Assembly: GCF_022605165.1 (NCBI RefSeq)
Contig: NC_063075.1
Coordinates: 930,001 to 994,000, forward strand
Reading direction: 5' to 3'
Length of the DNA: 64,000 nt
Source: Purpureocillium takamizusanense
Taxonomy: Eukaryota; Ascomycota; Sordariomycetes; Hypocreales; Ophiocordycipitaceae
The notes under the pieces were generated by a model. The model did no database searches and had not been told where the DNA came from. It saw nothing but the letters and a program-made list of their open reading frames with translations. The position numbers and the translations under genes were made by a program. This document shows positions 36,718 through 47,164 of this stretch, piece after piece (positions within the stretch are counted from its first letter, which is position 1; every line of letters begins with the position of its first letter).

Positions 36718-38454
36718 ATGGATGAGCCACAGCCAACAATGGCAAAAGCCGAGGCCGGCCACGTCGATGCAAGTCTTGTGTGTGTCACCGTCAGTTTATG
36801 CTTCAAAGCGTCCGATTCACGTACATAGTCTGACTGCCAGTTTTGTTGCAGCACGAGGGAGCCGAACTCACCGGCTTCCATCGCGAGTTTTTGCTTCGCC
36901 GTTATGCAACTGTCGAGCTGGACCCAGTGCCGTCTCCCAGTGATGCCGACCCGCTGAACTGGTCACGGCCCAAGGTGAGGGCTGGCTGATCCCCGACGAC
37001 CGCCTCCACGTTGATGCCTCTGACAGCGCGCAGAAACAATTGAACATATTTTTCGTTGCATTTCATTCCTTCATCGGCCTCTTCACCGCGTCGGCTATCC
37101 AGTGCACCTTCGTCTCCATCGCCCAAGACCTCCGCGTATCCGTGCAAGACGCAAGCTACCTCGTCTCTGTCTTCATCGCAGTTCTCGGCGTCGCGCCGCT
37201 CATTTGGCAGCCATTGTCTCGCGTTTATGGCCGACGACCCGTCTTCCTCGCCTCTCTGCTCTTCAGCCTGATCGGGAACGTCGGGTGCGCTGTCGCGCAT
37301 AACTACTCGGCAATGGCTTTCTTTCGTGCTTTCACAGCCTTTTTCATCAGCCCGCCACTCGCCCTCGGAAGCGGCGTCGTGGGCGAGACCTTCTTCAAGA
37401 GAGAAAGAGGGCAGTATATGGGAGTATGGGCTATGATGATGACCCTTGGCGTGCCGGTTGGCCCGCTGGTGTTTGGGTTCGTTGCAGTGAGGGTCGGATA
37501 TCGATGGATATACTGGGTTCTCGCCATTGTGCGCCTCCTCGAACCGGTGAGCTGCACCCATGCTGACAACGTGCAATAGATAAATGGTGCGCAGCTCATC
37601 GCATACGCGCTCTTGGGGTCCGAGACACGATACGTCCACAATTTCGCCCTCGACGAGAGGCCTCGGCCTTCAGCGACGCAGTACCTTGTCATGCCCCGAC
37701 GTGTCGACCCGACTGGCCTTGCCTGGTACGACTTCTTGCACCCCTTGACACTCGTCAACAACCCAAACGTAACCATCGCGACTGTCACGTACGCAATGGT
37801 CTTTCTCTGGGGTTGCGTCATGACCACGCTCATGGTCCCACAAATCTACCCGCAGATCTGGGGTTTTGATGCAGAGAAGGTGGGATTGCAGTATATCGCA
37901 TTCATCGTGGGGACTGTCATTGGCGAACTTGGAGGCGGGTTCGCTTCGGACCAATGGATGAGGGCGGCGTTGAGACGCAACGGCGCCGCACCGAAGCCAG
38001 AATTTCGCCTATGGCTGAGTTACCTAGGGTATCTACTGACCATTGGCGGTGTCGTCGTATTCCTGGTGCGGCTTGGTGCGGCTTCGGATACCTGGGACGC
38101 GACGCCAGACGTGGGCATGGCGATTGGGGGAGCTGGCAATCAGGTCGTGACGACGGTCATGATAACGTACGCCGTTGACTGCCTCCCGCACGACGGAGCC
38201 GCAATCGGCACCTTTGTAATCTTTGTGCGCCACATTTGGGGGTTCATTGGGCCGTTCTGGTGCGTCCCTAGGGTTGAAGTGCCCAGACATAAGCTGAGGT
38301 GATGCTGACGGCATACAGGTTCCCCCAAATGATCAACGCGCTTGGATTCGCGCGCAGCACTGCCGTTCCCGTTGCCATGATAGTCGGGGTGTCGGTGATT
38401 CCAACGATGCTGCTCCAGGGGCTGGGGGAGAGGTGGCGGCGGAAAGCGGCATGA
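36718..38454 (+). CDS. MFS transporter, DHA1-type exporter
   Basis: Plasma-membrane proton antiporter of the drug/metabolite efflux kind. Five exons (36718-36777, 36852-36974, 37034-37528, 37580-38259, 38319-38454) give 497 aa. The cytosolic N terminus has the DPLNWSRPKK motif common in fungal DHA1 proteins. About 12 membrane helices follow, with motif A as SRVYGRRPVFLAS and motif C-like GVPVGPLVFGF in helix 5. A cytosolic loop separates the halves (LDERPRPSATQY region). It is short at the C terminus, ending RWRRKAA. Adjacent to the DUF3500, monooxygenase and GNAT genes, it could export the product of that set; substrate unknown. Confidence 0.86.
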
Positions 38455-38737
38455 TGTGGGGTCTAACAGATCTGTCGGACCCTGGCCGCGTCGTGGCGCT
38501 CGTCAAGATCGCGCCCTTGGATCGACAAGTCTTCAGGAACAGGGCCCATTTTGACAAATCTGCCAGATGGCGCGCCTTTTGCCGACATTCAAGACACGCG
38601 CCCAAGGTAGCAATGGATTCCGATTTAAGAGCCATGGCGCTCCATACGTGCCTCGGTGGTAGATTGACAAAGGCCGTGGTGCTCGGTCGGCTTTGTCCAT
38701 CCAGCGTGATCACCTTCAACGGACAACGCTCCCCGCC

Positions 38738-39238
38738 ATGCTGGCCAAGCCCAACCCTCCCGTGTTGAGACCGCACCGCCCCGGCGATATCGGCCACATC
38801 ATCAGCCGACACGCCATCGTCTACTTCGAAGACTATGGCTGGGACGAGCGGTTCGAGGCCATGGTCGCGCGCATCATGGCGGACTTCGTCGATCAATACA
38901 ACCCGAAGATCGAGCGCAGCTGGATCGCAGAGCGAGACGGGGTGTTCCTCGGCTGTGTCTTTCTTGTCAGCGACAAAGACATGCCCAAGACGGCGAGGAT
39001 CCGAGCGCTGTTGGTCGAGCACACGGCGCGTGGACTGGGCCTCGGCCGGCGGCTGGTGCAGAACTGCATTGACTTTGCCCGGGAGGCCGGGTACCAGGAT
39101 CTGGTCCTCTACACGAACAGCATCTTGACACCCGCGCGGCAAATTTACAAGGCGTTTGGGTTCCGATTGGTGAAGGAGGAAGATTCGCTCATCTTTGCGC
39201 CTGGGACCCAAGCGGAGACGTGGAAACTGGCTCTGTGA
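38738..39238 (+). CDS. GNAT N-acetyltransferase, bacterial MarR-GNAT-like
   Basis: Acetyl-CoA-dependent acetyltransferase, 166 aa, single exon, probably cytosolic. The start at MLAKPNPP is the first ATG in a frame open slightly further upstream. The N-terminal part LRPHRPGDIGHIISRHAIVY and the motif EDYGWDERFEA closely resemble the acetyltransferase half of bacterial MarR-GNAT fusion proteins, from my memory of that family. The acetyl-CoA loop (motif A) is ARGLGLGRRLV, followed by IDFAREAGYQDLVLYTNS and ARQIYKAFGFRLVKEE, ending ETWKLAL. The MarR DNA-binding half is absent. It lies 283 bp after the MFS gene in the same direction. The lack of introns contrasts with its neighbours. Substrate unknown. 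Confidence 0.88.
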   Translation: MLAKPNPPVLRPHRPGDIGHIISRHAIVYFEDYGWDERFEAMVARIMADFVDQYNPKIERSWIAERDGVFLGCVFLVSDKDMPKTARIRALLVEHTARGLGLGRRLVQNCIDFAREAGYQDLVLYTNSILTPARQIYKAFGFRLVKEEDSLIFAPGTQAETWKLAL

Positions 39239-39912
39239 TTTGCGCGAAGAAACGGCGGGGCCGGGACCGCGAATGATGTCGAGGCGACTTGGACTACGGT
39301 ACGAAGCGCTCTCAGATGATAGGTGCGGAATAGAGAATGGCCGTCAATAGACCTGCATTGCTTTTCTGGCAGTTGGTTGAAGACGCGAAAAACCAAAACG
39401 AGGGCTCTCAAAGTGGTTGATGCTCTAACGGCCCGAGTCGGTGGACATGTGCCGCGTCCAGTTCGTCGCACCTGCCCCAGGCGATGCGCACGGGGGCGCC
39501 AGCTGGCATGCTGATTGGGCGCGTGTTGGTGCACGAGGAAGTCGCGTGTGGGCACTCGGGCGGTCCCTTGGGTCCCTTCTTCCCGCCTCGCCACCGCTAG
39601 CTACTAACGTAGGTAGTACTAACATACCTCTGCATAGTTACAGTAAGGACCAAGCCTGTAGAGATTGGCCACGCCGCCACGCTGTCGCCAACGCTTTTAC
39701 TAGGTTGTCTGTGCTTTGTAGCTCTGGACGCCGAGCAGCTCACGGCAAGAACAGTACGTCGTGTCGCGCATGCCCTTTCACCCTTTCACCTCCTCACCCC
39801 ATCCCATCTTCATCCCATGATCCCGCTGCAGCGCGCAGTGGCAGCTGCGATGGGCTCTGGCTACTAAGGAAAGCGTCCATTGGCGACGCTTTGACCCGAC
39901 CCAACCACCAAG
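39239..39912. other. Spacer upstream of multicopper oxidase
   Basis: 674 bp. Contains CTACTAACGTAGGTAGTACTAAC near 39600-39622, one of the dispersed palindrome-like motifs. Presumably the promoter of the oxidase. No gene seen. Confidence 0.5.
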
Positions 39913-41918
39913 ATGAGGGGCCGTGACTCCGAGGAAGACCGCGGCCTGCTGCACGAGGACGAGACAGAGGTGAAGCCGCCTCCACGATACGCAAGCCGGA
40001 GCGACTCGGCCGCCGTCGCCCTCACAGCCTGCATCGCGAGCTCCTCGAGATGGACCATCATCGGAGTCCTGGTGCTGACATCGGTGCTCGCGTTACCTTT
40101 ACTCGCCTTTCTTGGTCGTGGCGCATCACCGGCGGTGGCCTCGCACGCCCCAGACGGTGACCAGCTCGCCATCCGCCTTCACCCAGACAAGCACGTGGCG
40201 CGATCACCAACAACACTGACGTTCAATTGGAACATCACGCGAGACCTGCGCGCGCCCGACGGGGTGGAGAAGTTGGTCTATCTTGTGAACGGTACCATAC
40301 ATTGCCTCGAATTCGATGCCTTGGCTCCCATCACTAACAGAGTACAGGCGCTTTCCCCGGCCCAACCATCGAAGCCCGACCAGGCGACAGACTCGTCGTC
40401 AATGTGTTCAACGGCCTTGAGTCTGAGGGCCTGTCGATCCACTGGCATGGCCTCCGCATGAAGGGTTTCAACCGCATGGACGGGGCGATTGGCCTGACGC
40501 AATGCCCCATCCCGCCCGGAAGCGACTTTGTCTATGACTTTACCATTGGGGACGACGAGCATGGCACTTTTTGGTGGCATAGCCACAACCAAGTTCAACG
40601 CGGTGACGGCCTCTATGGAGGACTCGTCGTGCACGATCCCGCGGCGGCCGCTTCGCAGCACGGGGACGACGTCCTAGTCTTGATCGGCGACTGGTATCAT
40701 CGCGCTCAAGCAGAAGTGCTGGCCTGGTTCGCCGACTTCTCAAGTCTCGGCAACGAACCCGTGCCGGACTCGCTCCTCGTCAACGGCAATGGGCGGTACG
40801 ACTGCTCCATGGCCGTTCCCGCTCGGCCACTCAACTGCACCCAGAGGCGGCAGACCGATGTCGCCCCGCTACTTGCGCGGCGGTCCGACGGCCCAGCGCG
40901 GCTACGCCTGATCAACACGGGCTCACTCGCGGGCTTCTCTATCAAGATGGACAGCGCGACACTGGAGCCCGTTGCCGTGGATGGCGCTGGCACCGTCAAT
41001 CAAGATGCGGGCCAATCAGTTGGCATCCTCTACCCCGGCGAGAGAGCCGATGTCCTGCTCAGGTGGACCGACGACGATAGCGGACTACCCCGCTTGAACA
41101 TTTACCTTGACGAGGAGTAAGTCGCCTGCCATTTGCAAGGGCCTTGGACACACGAGTCCTAACTGGGCAACTCTAGGAATTTTGGTGGCTTTCCTAACGA
41201 GGCGCTGAATCCGAATCAGACGTTCCATGCTTTGCCTGCAGACAATGTAACTATGCAAGAAGAGGTCACCACGCTGCAACTTGGCAACGATCATCGCGAC
41301 CTGGCAACCCTAACCGCGGCGTCAACTCGCACCTCAGCCCTGCCGGCCAAGGCTCAGGAGACCATTCTCTTGTACGTGAAGACGCAGAAGCTATCGCACT
41401 TCGAGAACAAGCCCCTGGGCTTCGTGAACCACACGACGTGGCAGGCACAGACGCCGGCCCTCCTGTCACTGAATCGCACTTCCTGGGACGAGCACCAGCT
41501 TCTCCCGTTTGTGGCGACGGACACGCAAAAGCCGACCACGGTTGACCTGGTCATTAACAACCTCGATGATGGTGCTCATCCGATCCACCTTCATGGAAAT
41601 TCGTTTTACGTCCTATCTTCGTTCCGGGCCGATGGACGCGCCGGATGGGGCAGCTACAACCCGTACGAGTTGGGGGACCCGCCCGCCGGACTGAACCTGA
41701 AGAACCCCGTGATCAAAGACACAATTAGTGTGCCACGGAGAGGGCATGTTGTAGTGCGCTTGATGGCGGACAACCCTGGGCTATGGATGTTACATTGTCA
41801 CATGCTGGTTCACATGGGCACGGGCATGGTGGCCGGGTTGCATGTTGGGGAACAGGATGACCTTGATCATGTCCGGGGCTTGGACCCCTCCGCATCAACG
41901 ATGTGTATGAAGATATAG
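39913..41918 (+). CDS. Membrane-anchored multicopper oxidase (laccase/ferroxidase type)
   Basis: Oxidises phenols or metal ions with reduction of O2 to water; the active side is extracytoplasmic. Exons 39913-40291, 40348-41116 and 41177-41918 give 629 aa. There is no cleavable signal peptide: a 46-residue charged N terminus precedes one hydrophobic helix (about 47-68, WTIIGVLVLTSVLALPLLAF), so a type II anchor is likely. All four copper motifs are present: HWHG (158-161), WWHSH (H204, H206), HPIHLHG (about 518) and HCHMLVH (589-595). The likely T1 axial residue is Met in HMGTGM. Several NxT/S sites lie in the lumenal part. Related pigment-type and Fet3-type enzymes exist; it lacks the C-terminal anchor of Fet3. 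Confidence 0.9.
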
Positions 41919-43003
41919 GTGTTACAGTCGTAGGCCCCGAGGGTAGATGGCAGTGCTGTAACACACGCATGATGATAGGGCACTCAGACTCAACGCTCAA
42001 CCCGCTCCAGTATCTGCGCAGGCTATTGCGCTTTGGGCAGGAGCATCGCCGGGCCGAGGCGGCACCTCGCCGGCGCATCGTATCCGCGATGTCGTCACAT
42101 ATGGCATCGACGCGACGGTGGTCGACAGGGCCCGGACCGCGCTGCGCGGTAGGTGGGCGCGGCAAGGGACGTCATTGAGCCGAAGTCGTCGCTAGCATAC
42201 TTCGTAATGCCCTGCCCTGTACGGTCGCGCACTGTACAGTATGTGTGGCAGAGAAGCGATCGCTTTGAGATCGCCCATCCTCGATGCACCTGCGAGGGGC
42301 ACGCGAATGAGACCCCTGCAGCCTGCGGCCGATGATGCACGACGGTGTGACCCACCCAAGGTTGCCTGCCCTACTGTTCATTCTTTGTGCGTCCGGCCTT
42401 GTCGACCTTGCATGCATGCATGCGGGAACGGGGGCGGCCCGGAGACGAGTGCCGAGCCCGTCGTTTCGTTGGTGAGGACCTCAGCACGTGGCGGAGGGAA
42501 CCGAACCATTCGCTGTTTCGGCGACCAAGTATTTTTGTTTCGTTGTTGCGCACGGCAGCCATCATGGAACATGGCTTTTCAACTTGCAAGGCGGAGAGAC
42601 AAATGGTGTAGACGCTGTCCGTTTTGCGGACTCTCGTGGGCGTCGAGTCTCGGAATCTGCTACGGCGATAAGAACACCATGGGGTGCGTGCGTCGCGTGC
42701 GTTTCGGCCGTGACCCCCTCGGTAGAATCGGCCTTTCTATTTTCGAGTATCGGACGACGGCGGCAATCCCATACTACTTACTGCCAGGGCCTGGCTCGAG
42801 CACGGCAGAGCTCAGACGGTTCGGCCGTTTCCCCAACACCACCACTTAAGGCAACGTTCCACTTGCCCGTTCGAACTTCCTGTTTCATCGCACCCAGCAG
42901 ATCGAACCTCCGCCTCGAGGGGTGTCTTGTGACGGGGTAGGACATTGCCAAGACTGCGCTGGCTGCCCTCGACCGCGCTCGGCGGAGGGATGGAGTCTCC
43001 AAA

Positions 43004-43019
43004 GGGGGGGGGGGGGGGG
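43004..43019 (+). repeat. G16 homopolymer
   Basis: Sixteen G in a row about 190 bp upstream of the ATG at 43207. Length may be affected by sequencing or assembly error. Confidence 0.85.
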
Positions 43020-43105
43020 TTTCAGGGAGCGATGGTTGAAAGCGTTGTCTGCATTCCCGACACAGGCGCATCAAGCGCATTCCGACCCTGACTTACACCT
43101 CCACG

Positions 43106-43112
43106 TATATAT
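43106..43112 (+). promoter_or_regulatory. TATA box of phospholipase-C-family gene
   Basis: TATATAT about 95-100 nt upstream of the ATG at 43207, in a plausible core-promoter position. Inference from sequence only. Confidence 0.5.
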
Positions 43113-43206
43113 GTGCCGTCGCCGCCCATCCAAGACATGGAGCGGGTAGGTAGAGCTAAGCACCACGGAGAGAAAAGAAGTTCGTCTCGCGAGCTCATAA
43201 TTCGAC

Positions 43207-45158
43207 ATGACGGGCTTCAAGTCCGTTGCGCCCGTTGCGGCGGCTTTGCTGGCAACAGTCGCCACGCCGGCGAGCGCTGGTGGCTTGGAGGATATTGACC
43301 ATGTCATCCTCTTCATGCAAGGTTCGCTCAAGCCATCTCTACCACTCACTGCCGTCCCGTGTCGGGACAAAACGACCGGAATCTAACCTCATGTCATACA
43401 GAGAACCGAGCCTTTGACCATTACTTTGGCACCATGGCCGGCGTTCGCGGCTTCAACGACGCCAACCTCCAGAGCAACAATGGACGACCCGTCTGGCAGC
43501 AAGTGTCGCCATCAAATGAGGCCGACTACGTTACTCCCTGGTACATCAACTACCTGGGAGGCAACTGGAGCGAGGCCACCCAGTGCATGCTGTCCGGCAG
43601 CAACAGCTGGTACAACAACCACGCGGCGTGGAATCACGGATCCAACGACCATTGGGCCAAGGACAACAGCCCCTACAGCATCGGCTTCTACAAGCGGCAG
43701 GATATACCGACGCAGTGGGCCCTGGCGGAGAACTGGGTGATTGGCGACATGTACCAGGAGGCCGTCGTGGCCTCGACGTCGCCGAACCGTGTCGTCTGGG
43801 CGTCCGGCTCCATCAACGTCCCTGGCTCACCTCAACGGCCGGACCAAGGTGGTAACCCGTACATTGATAACAACGAAACCCCCGGGTGCGAATCTGGTGG
43901 CATCAATTGCTACCCCCTCAAGTGGAAGACCGCCGCCGAGTACTACGAAGCCGCGGGCGTGAGCTGGCAAGTCTTTCAAGACACGGATAACTTTGACGAT
44001 AACCCCTTGGCCTGGTTTGATCAATTCCAAAAGGCCCAGAGCGGATCTAGTCTCCATGAGAAGGGTATGAAGGGACGGTCTCTCGATACCTTCTTTTCTC
44101 AGGCTGCCAGCGGGACGCTGCCGGAAATTTCGTACATCATCGGACCCATGGAACTGGCGGAGCACCCTCCCTACTCACCGCATGATGGCGCTTGGCTGCA
44201 AACCAAGATCGCCCAGGCCGTCATGAACTCGCCAAAGTATTCCAAGACAGCCCTCATCGTCTCGTACGACGAGACGGGAGGTTGGTTCGACCACGTGGAC
44301 CCTTTCCGGTCCCCTGAAGGCACCATTGGCGAGTGGCTCGATGATCCGTATGGCCAGGTCGGGCATACCTTTGCCGGCCCTGGCTTCCGCGTCCCCTTCT
44401 ACATCATCTCGCCGTGGACGCGCCATGGTGGCGTGTATACGGAACACGCGGACCACAACTCACAGCTGCTGTTCATTGAGAAGTGGCAGGCCGCCAAGGG
44501 ACGCAACGTGACGACCCACGAGATGGTTGACTGGCGGCGAGACAACATGGGTGACCTCGTCTCTGCGTTCGACTTTGAGCACCCAGATACCAGCCTGCCG
44601 AACCTGCCGAACGCGGCGGAGCCCCATAGGGACGGCAACGGCAACTATGACGGGTCCTCGCACTGCAAGGGCCTGTACCCGACGCAGCAGCCCCCCGTCC
44701 CGTACAGGGGCAACGGCGTCGTCGATGACATCCCCGGTCTCGTGGAGAAGGGCTTCAAGCCCATCAGGGGCAGGCTCACAGAGGGCCGCTTCCTCGTCCT
44801 CGAGATGAGCGGCTATGCCCTCACGGCTGGCAGCTCATGCGGCTCCAACGACGGGGTTTGCGTGACGCGCGCCACGGATAGACATGACTCACAGGCACAA
44901 CGCTGGGTCGCGCACGTTTCGGAGCTGGGCGGCAGCGAGTTTGCCCTCAGCAGCAGCGTGGATGGCCGGTACATTTGCGAGAGCGAGAAGCTCTGTAGCG
45001 ACCCGGGCAGCGCCATGAAGTTCGAGGTCGGGTTCACGCCCAGCAGGGGATATTCCCTAGAGAGAAGCTCGTCGGGCAAGTATGTCTCCAGTTCCAATGG
45101 GATACTATCAGAGAGCGGGAAGCAAGGGACTTGGAGCATCTTCAGCGTCAATTACTAA
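43207..45158 (+). CDS. Secreted phosphoesterase, phospholipase C family
   Basis: Belongs to the phosphoesterase family that includes bacterial non-haemolytic phospholipase C and AcpA-type acid phosphatases; expected to cleave phosphate esters of lipids or small molecules outside the cell. Exons 43207-43321 and 43402-45158 give 623 aa. Signal peptide about 1-24 (cleavage after ASA). The metal-site motif ENRAFDHYFG (residues 39-48) is split by the intron at its Glu. Further motifs are NHGSNDHW, SYIIGPMELAEHPPYSPHDG, SYDETGGWFDHV and SPWTRHGGVYTEHADHNS, all rich in Asp/His/Glu for metal binding. The last 120 residues form a beta-rich C-terminal domain with four Cys. Lipase versus phosphatase activity is not resolvable here. 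It is convergent with the sugar permease, 186 bp apart. Confidence 0.9.
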
Positions 45159-45344
45159 AGGCGAGGCGGAGGCATTCGCATTCACAGAGCAAGCGCATGA
45201 TTTGGATTTTCTGGACATGGCATATATTGTATAGGCATCTTGCGCACATACCTAGACTCATGTACATAGGCACATAAATGTCACAAGGTCACATAACCTG
45301 CACGGTGCCAGAGACACGTGGGGGGGCTTTCGGCTTGTATCGCA

Positions 45345-47164
45345 TCACGCTCGGTCGGCTGCATCCTGGATCTTGCCTGTTATCTTGCTGATGTCGTGCT
45401 CGTCGAAGGGGTCGACTGGCGTAGCGGCAAACTTCCTTGCGGGGACTCGCTTCGCAAAAAGCACGTCGAGCTCGTGGTACGACCGGTTCCACGTCTCGGG
45501 GAGGCGAAAGTAACTCCAGACAAAGACGCAGAAGCAGGTGCCGCCCCAGAAGAAGCCGGTATAGCCCTTGAGGTTCCAGGCCTGGGGGTTCATGAAGTAC
45601 TGCTGCAGGGTGCCGCCGATTGTACCCATGATGTTGGATGCGTCGCGCGCCAGACATATAGTCTTTTGGCGCAGGCGCGTCGAGCCCATCTCAGCCGGGA
45701 GAGCCCAGCCGAGCTGCCCGGCGGAGAGCTGGAAGATGAAGGTCCACGCCATGGTGAGGCAGGCCTGCGCCAGGGCGACGGAGTAGTGCGAGGTCCACAC
45801 GTTGAGGATGCCGATGAGGATGAGGACGACGCACATGCCGGCCATGCCCCAGACGTAGATGGTGCGGCGGCCAAAGTTGGGCATGAGCACGAACCAGTTG
45901 ACCAGGCAGCCCACGAAGGCGAGCCCGGTGCCGCCGAGGGCGAGGGAGTAGGTGGTGCTCGTGCCGAGGCCCATCTGGGAGAAGAAATAGGAGCTGTTGT
46001 AGGCGAAGCAGATGCCGCAGAGGATCTGGCCGGCGAAGACGACGCAGGCGATCTCGGTGCGGCGCAGCTCCGTGCCCCTGAAGCAGTCCCAGTAGCTGGT
46101 GCCGACGCGCAGCTGCTTCTCGAGGTTGTTGGTGTAGACGATGACGGAGAGCGTCTTGCGGGGATCGACGTTGGTCGCCTGGGGGGACTGCAGGCGGCGC
46201 AGCGACGCCTCGGCCTCGTCGAGGCGGCCCATGCGGACGAGGTACCACGGCGACTCGGGCGAGAGGTAGATGAGGGGCACGAGGAAGACGGGCCACACCC
46301 ACTGGATGGCAAAGGGGATCTTGTACCCCCACTCGTCCTCGCGCGTGGACAGGCCCTTGAGGATGCCGGCGGAGATGAGCTGGCCGATGATGAAGCACAT
46401 GTTGGTGTACGAGGTCATGTAGGTGCGGAGGGCGATGGGGAGCACCTCGGAGGCGTAGGCCGGGGCGGTGGTGGCGAGAATGCCCCAGGGGAAGCCGCAG
46501 AGGATCTCGCCGATGACGAGGGCGGTGAGGTTGGGGGCGAAGAAGACGACGAAGATGAAGGCCGTGAGGGAGAGGAGCGCGCCGAGCTGCACCCGCCGCG
46601 AGCCGTACTTGGACACGAGGTAGCCGCTGACGAGGCAGCCGAGGATGGAGCCCACGTTGGAGCCCTGCGACAGGCCGGCCTGCCACGAGGGCGTGAGCTG
46701 GTAGCCCGTAGGGGTCTCGGGCGTGACGCCGACGAAGTGCCCGTAGCGGATGAGGAAGGAAGCTGTGCTTAATTCAAATCCGTTATCGGTTGGCGATGTA
46801 CATCATCTACATGTGCGCGGGCGGGACGTGGACATGGAGACCAGACGTTTCTCCAGGGGTAGAAAAGGGAGAGGAGGAGGAGGAGGAGGGGCGGAGGGAT
46901 CTCACGATAGGCGAAAAAGTTGGACAAGAGGTTGGTGTCGTAGCCCTCCATGATGACACAGGTGGCCGACACGAGCGCCCAGCCGACGGCCTGGGGGTAC
47001 GCGCGGAGGGCGTCCATGACGGTGAGCTCGTGCTCGTCGGCGGTGCCCTCGAGGGCGGCCTGGTTGAGGGCCTCGTCGGTGAGGGTGGCATCCTTGGCGG
47101 CCTGCGTCAGGGTGCGCCCGACCTCGACCTGCTCGGCGATGCCGAGGTCGTGGTGTTTCTCCAT
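45345..47164 (-). CDS. MFS sugar permease, MAL/alpha-glucoside type
   Basis: Plasma-membrane sugar:H+ symporter. Exons 47164-46906 and 46762-45345 give 558 aa. Sugar-porter signatures in order: EGYDTNLLSNFFAYPSF at helix 1, SKYGSRR after helix 2, PESPWYLVRMGR in the central loop, and PETWNRSYHELDVLF after helix 12 (canonical form PETKGRTYEELD). Twelve membrane helices can be traced. A cytosolic N-terminal tail of about 60 residues and the long helix 1-2 loop (VGVTPETPTGYQL) are typical of fungal maltose/alpha-glucoside permeases. With two GH27 alpha-galactosidases within 10 kb, uptake of galactosides or released sugars is plausible. The subfamily is sure; the substrate is inferred. Confidence 0.9.

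Larger units (their letters stand above)
41919..43206. other. Spacer upstream of phospholipase-C-family gene
   Basis: 1.29 kb. ACTGTACAGT palindrome at about 42233-42242, a 16-base G run at 43004-43019, and a TATA box at 43106-43112. No gene I can support. Confidence 0.5.
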
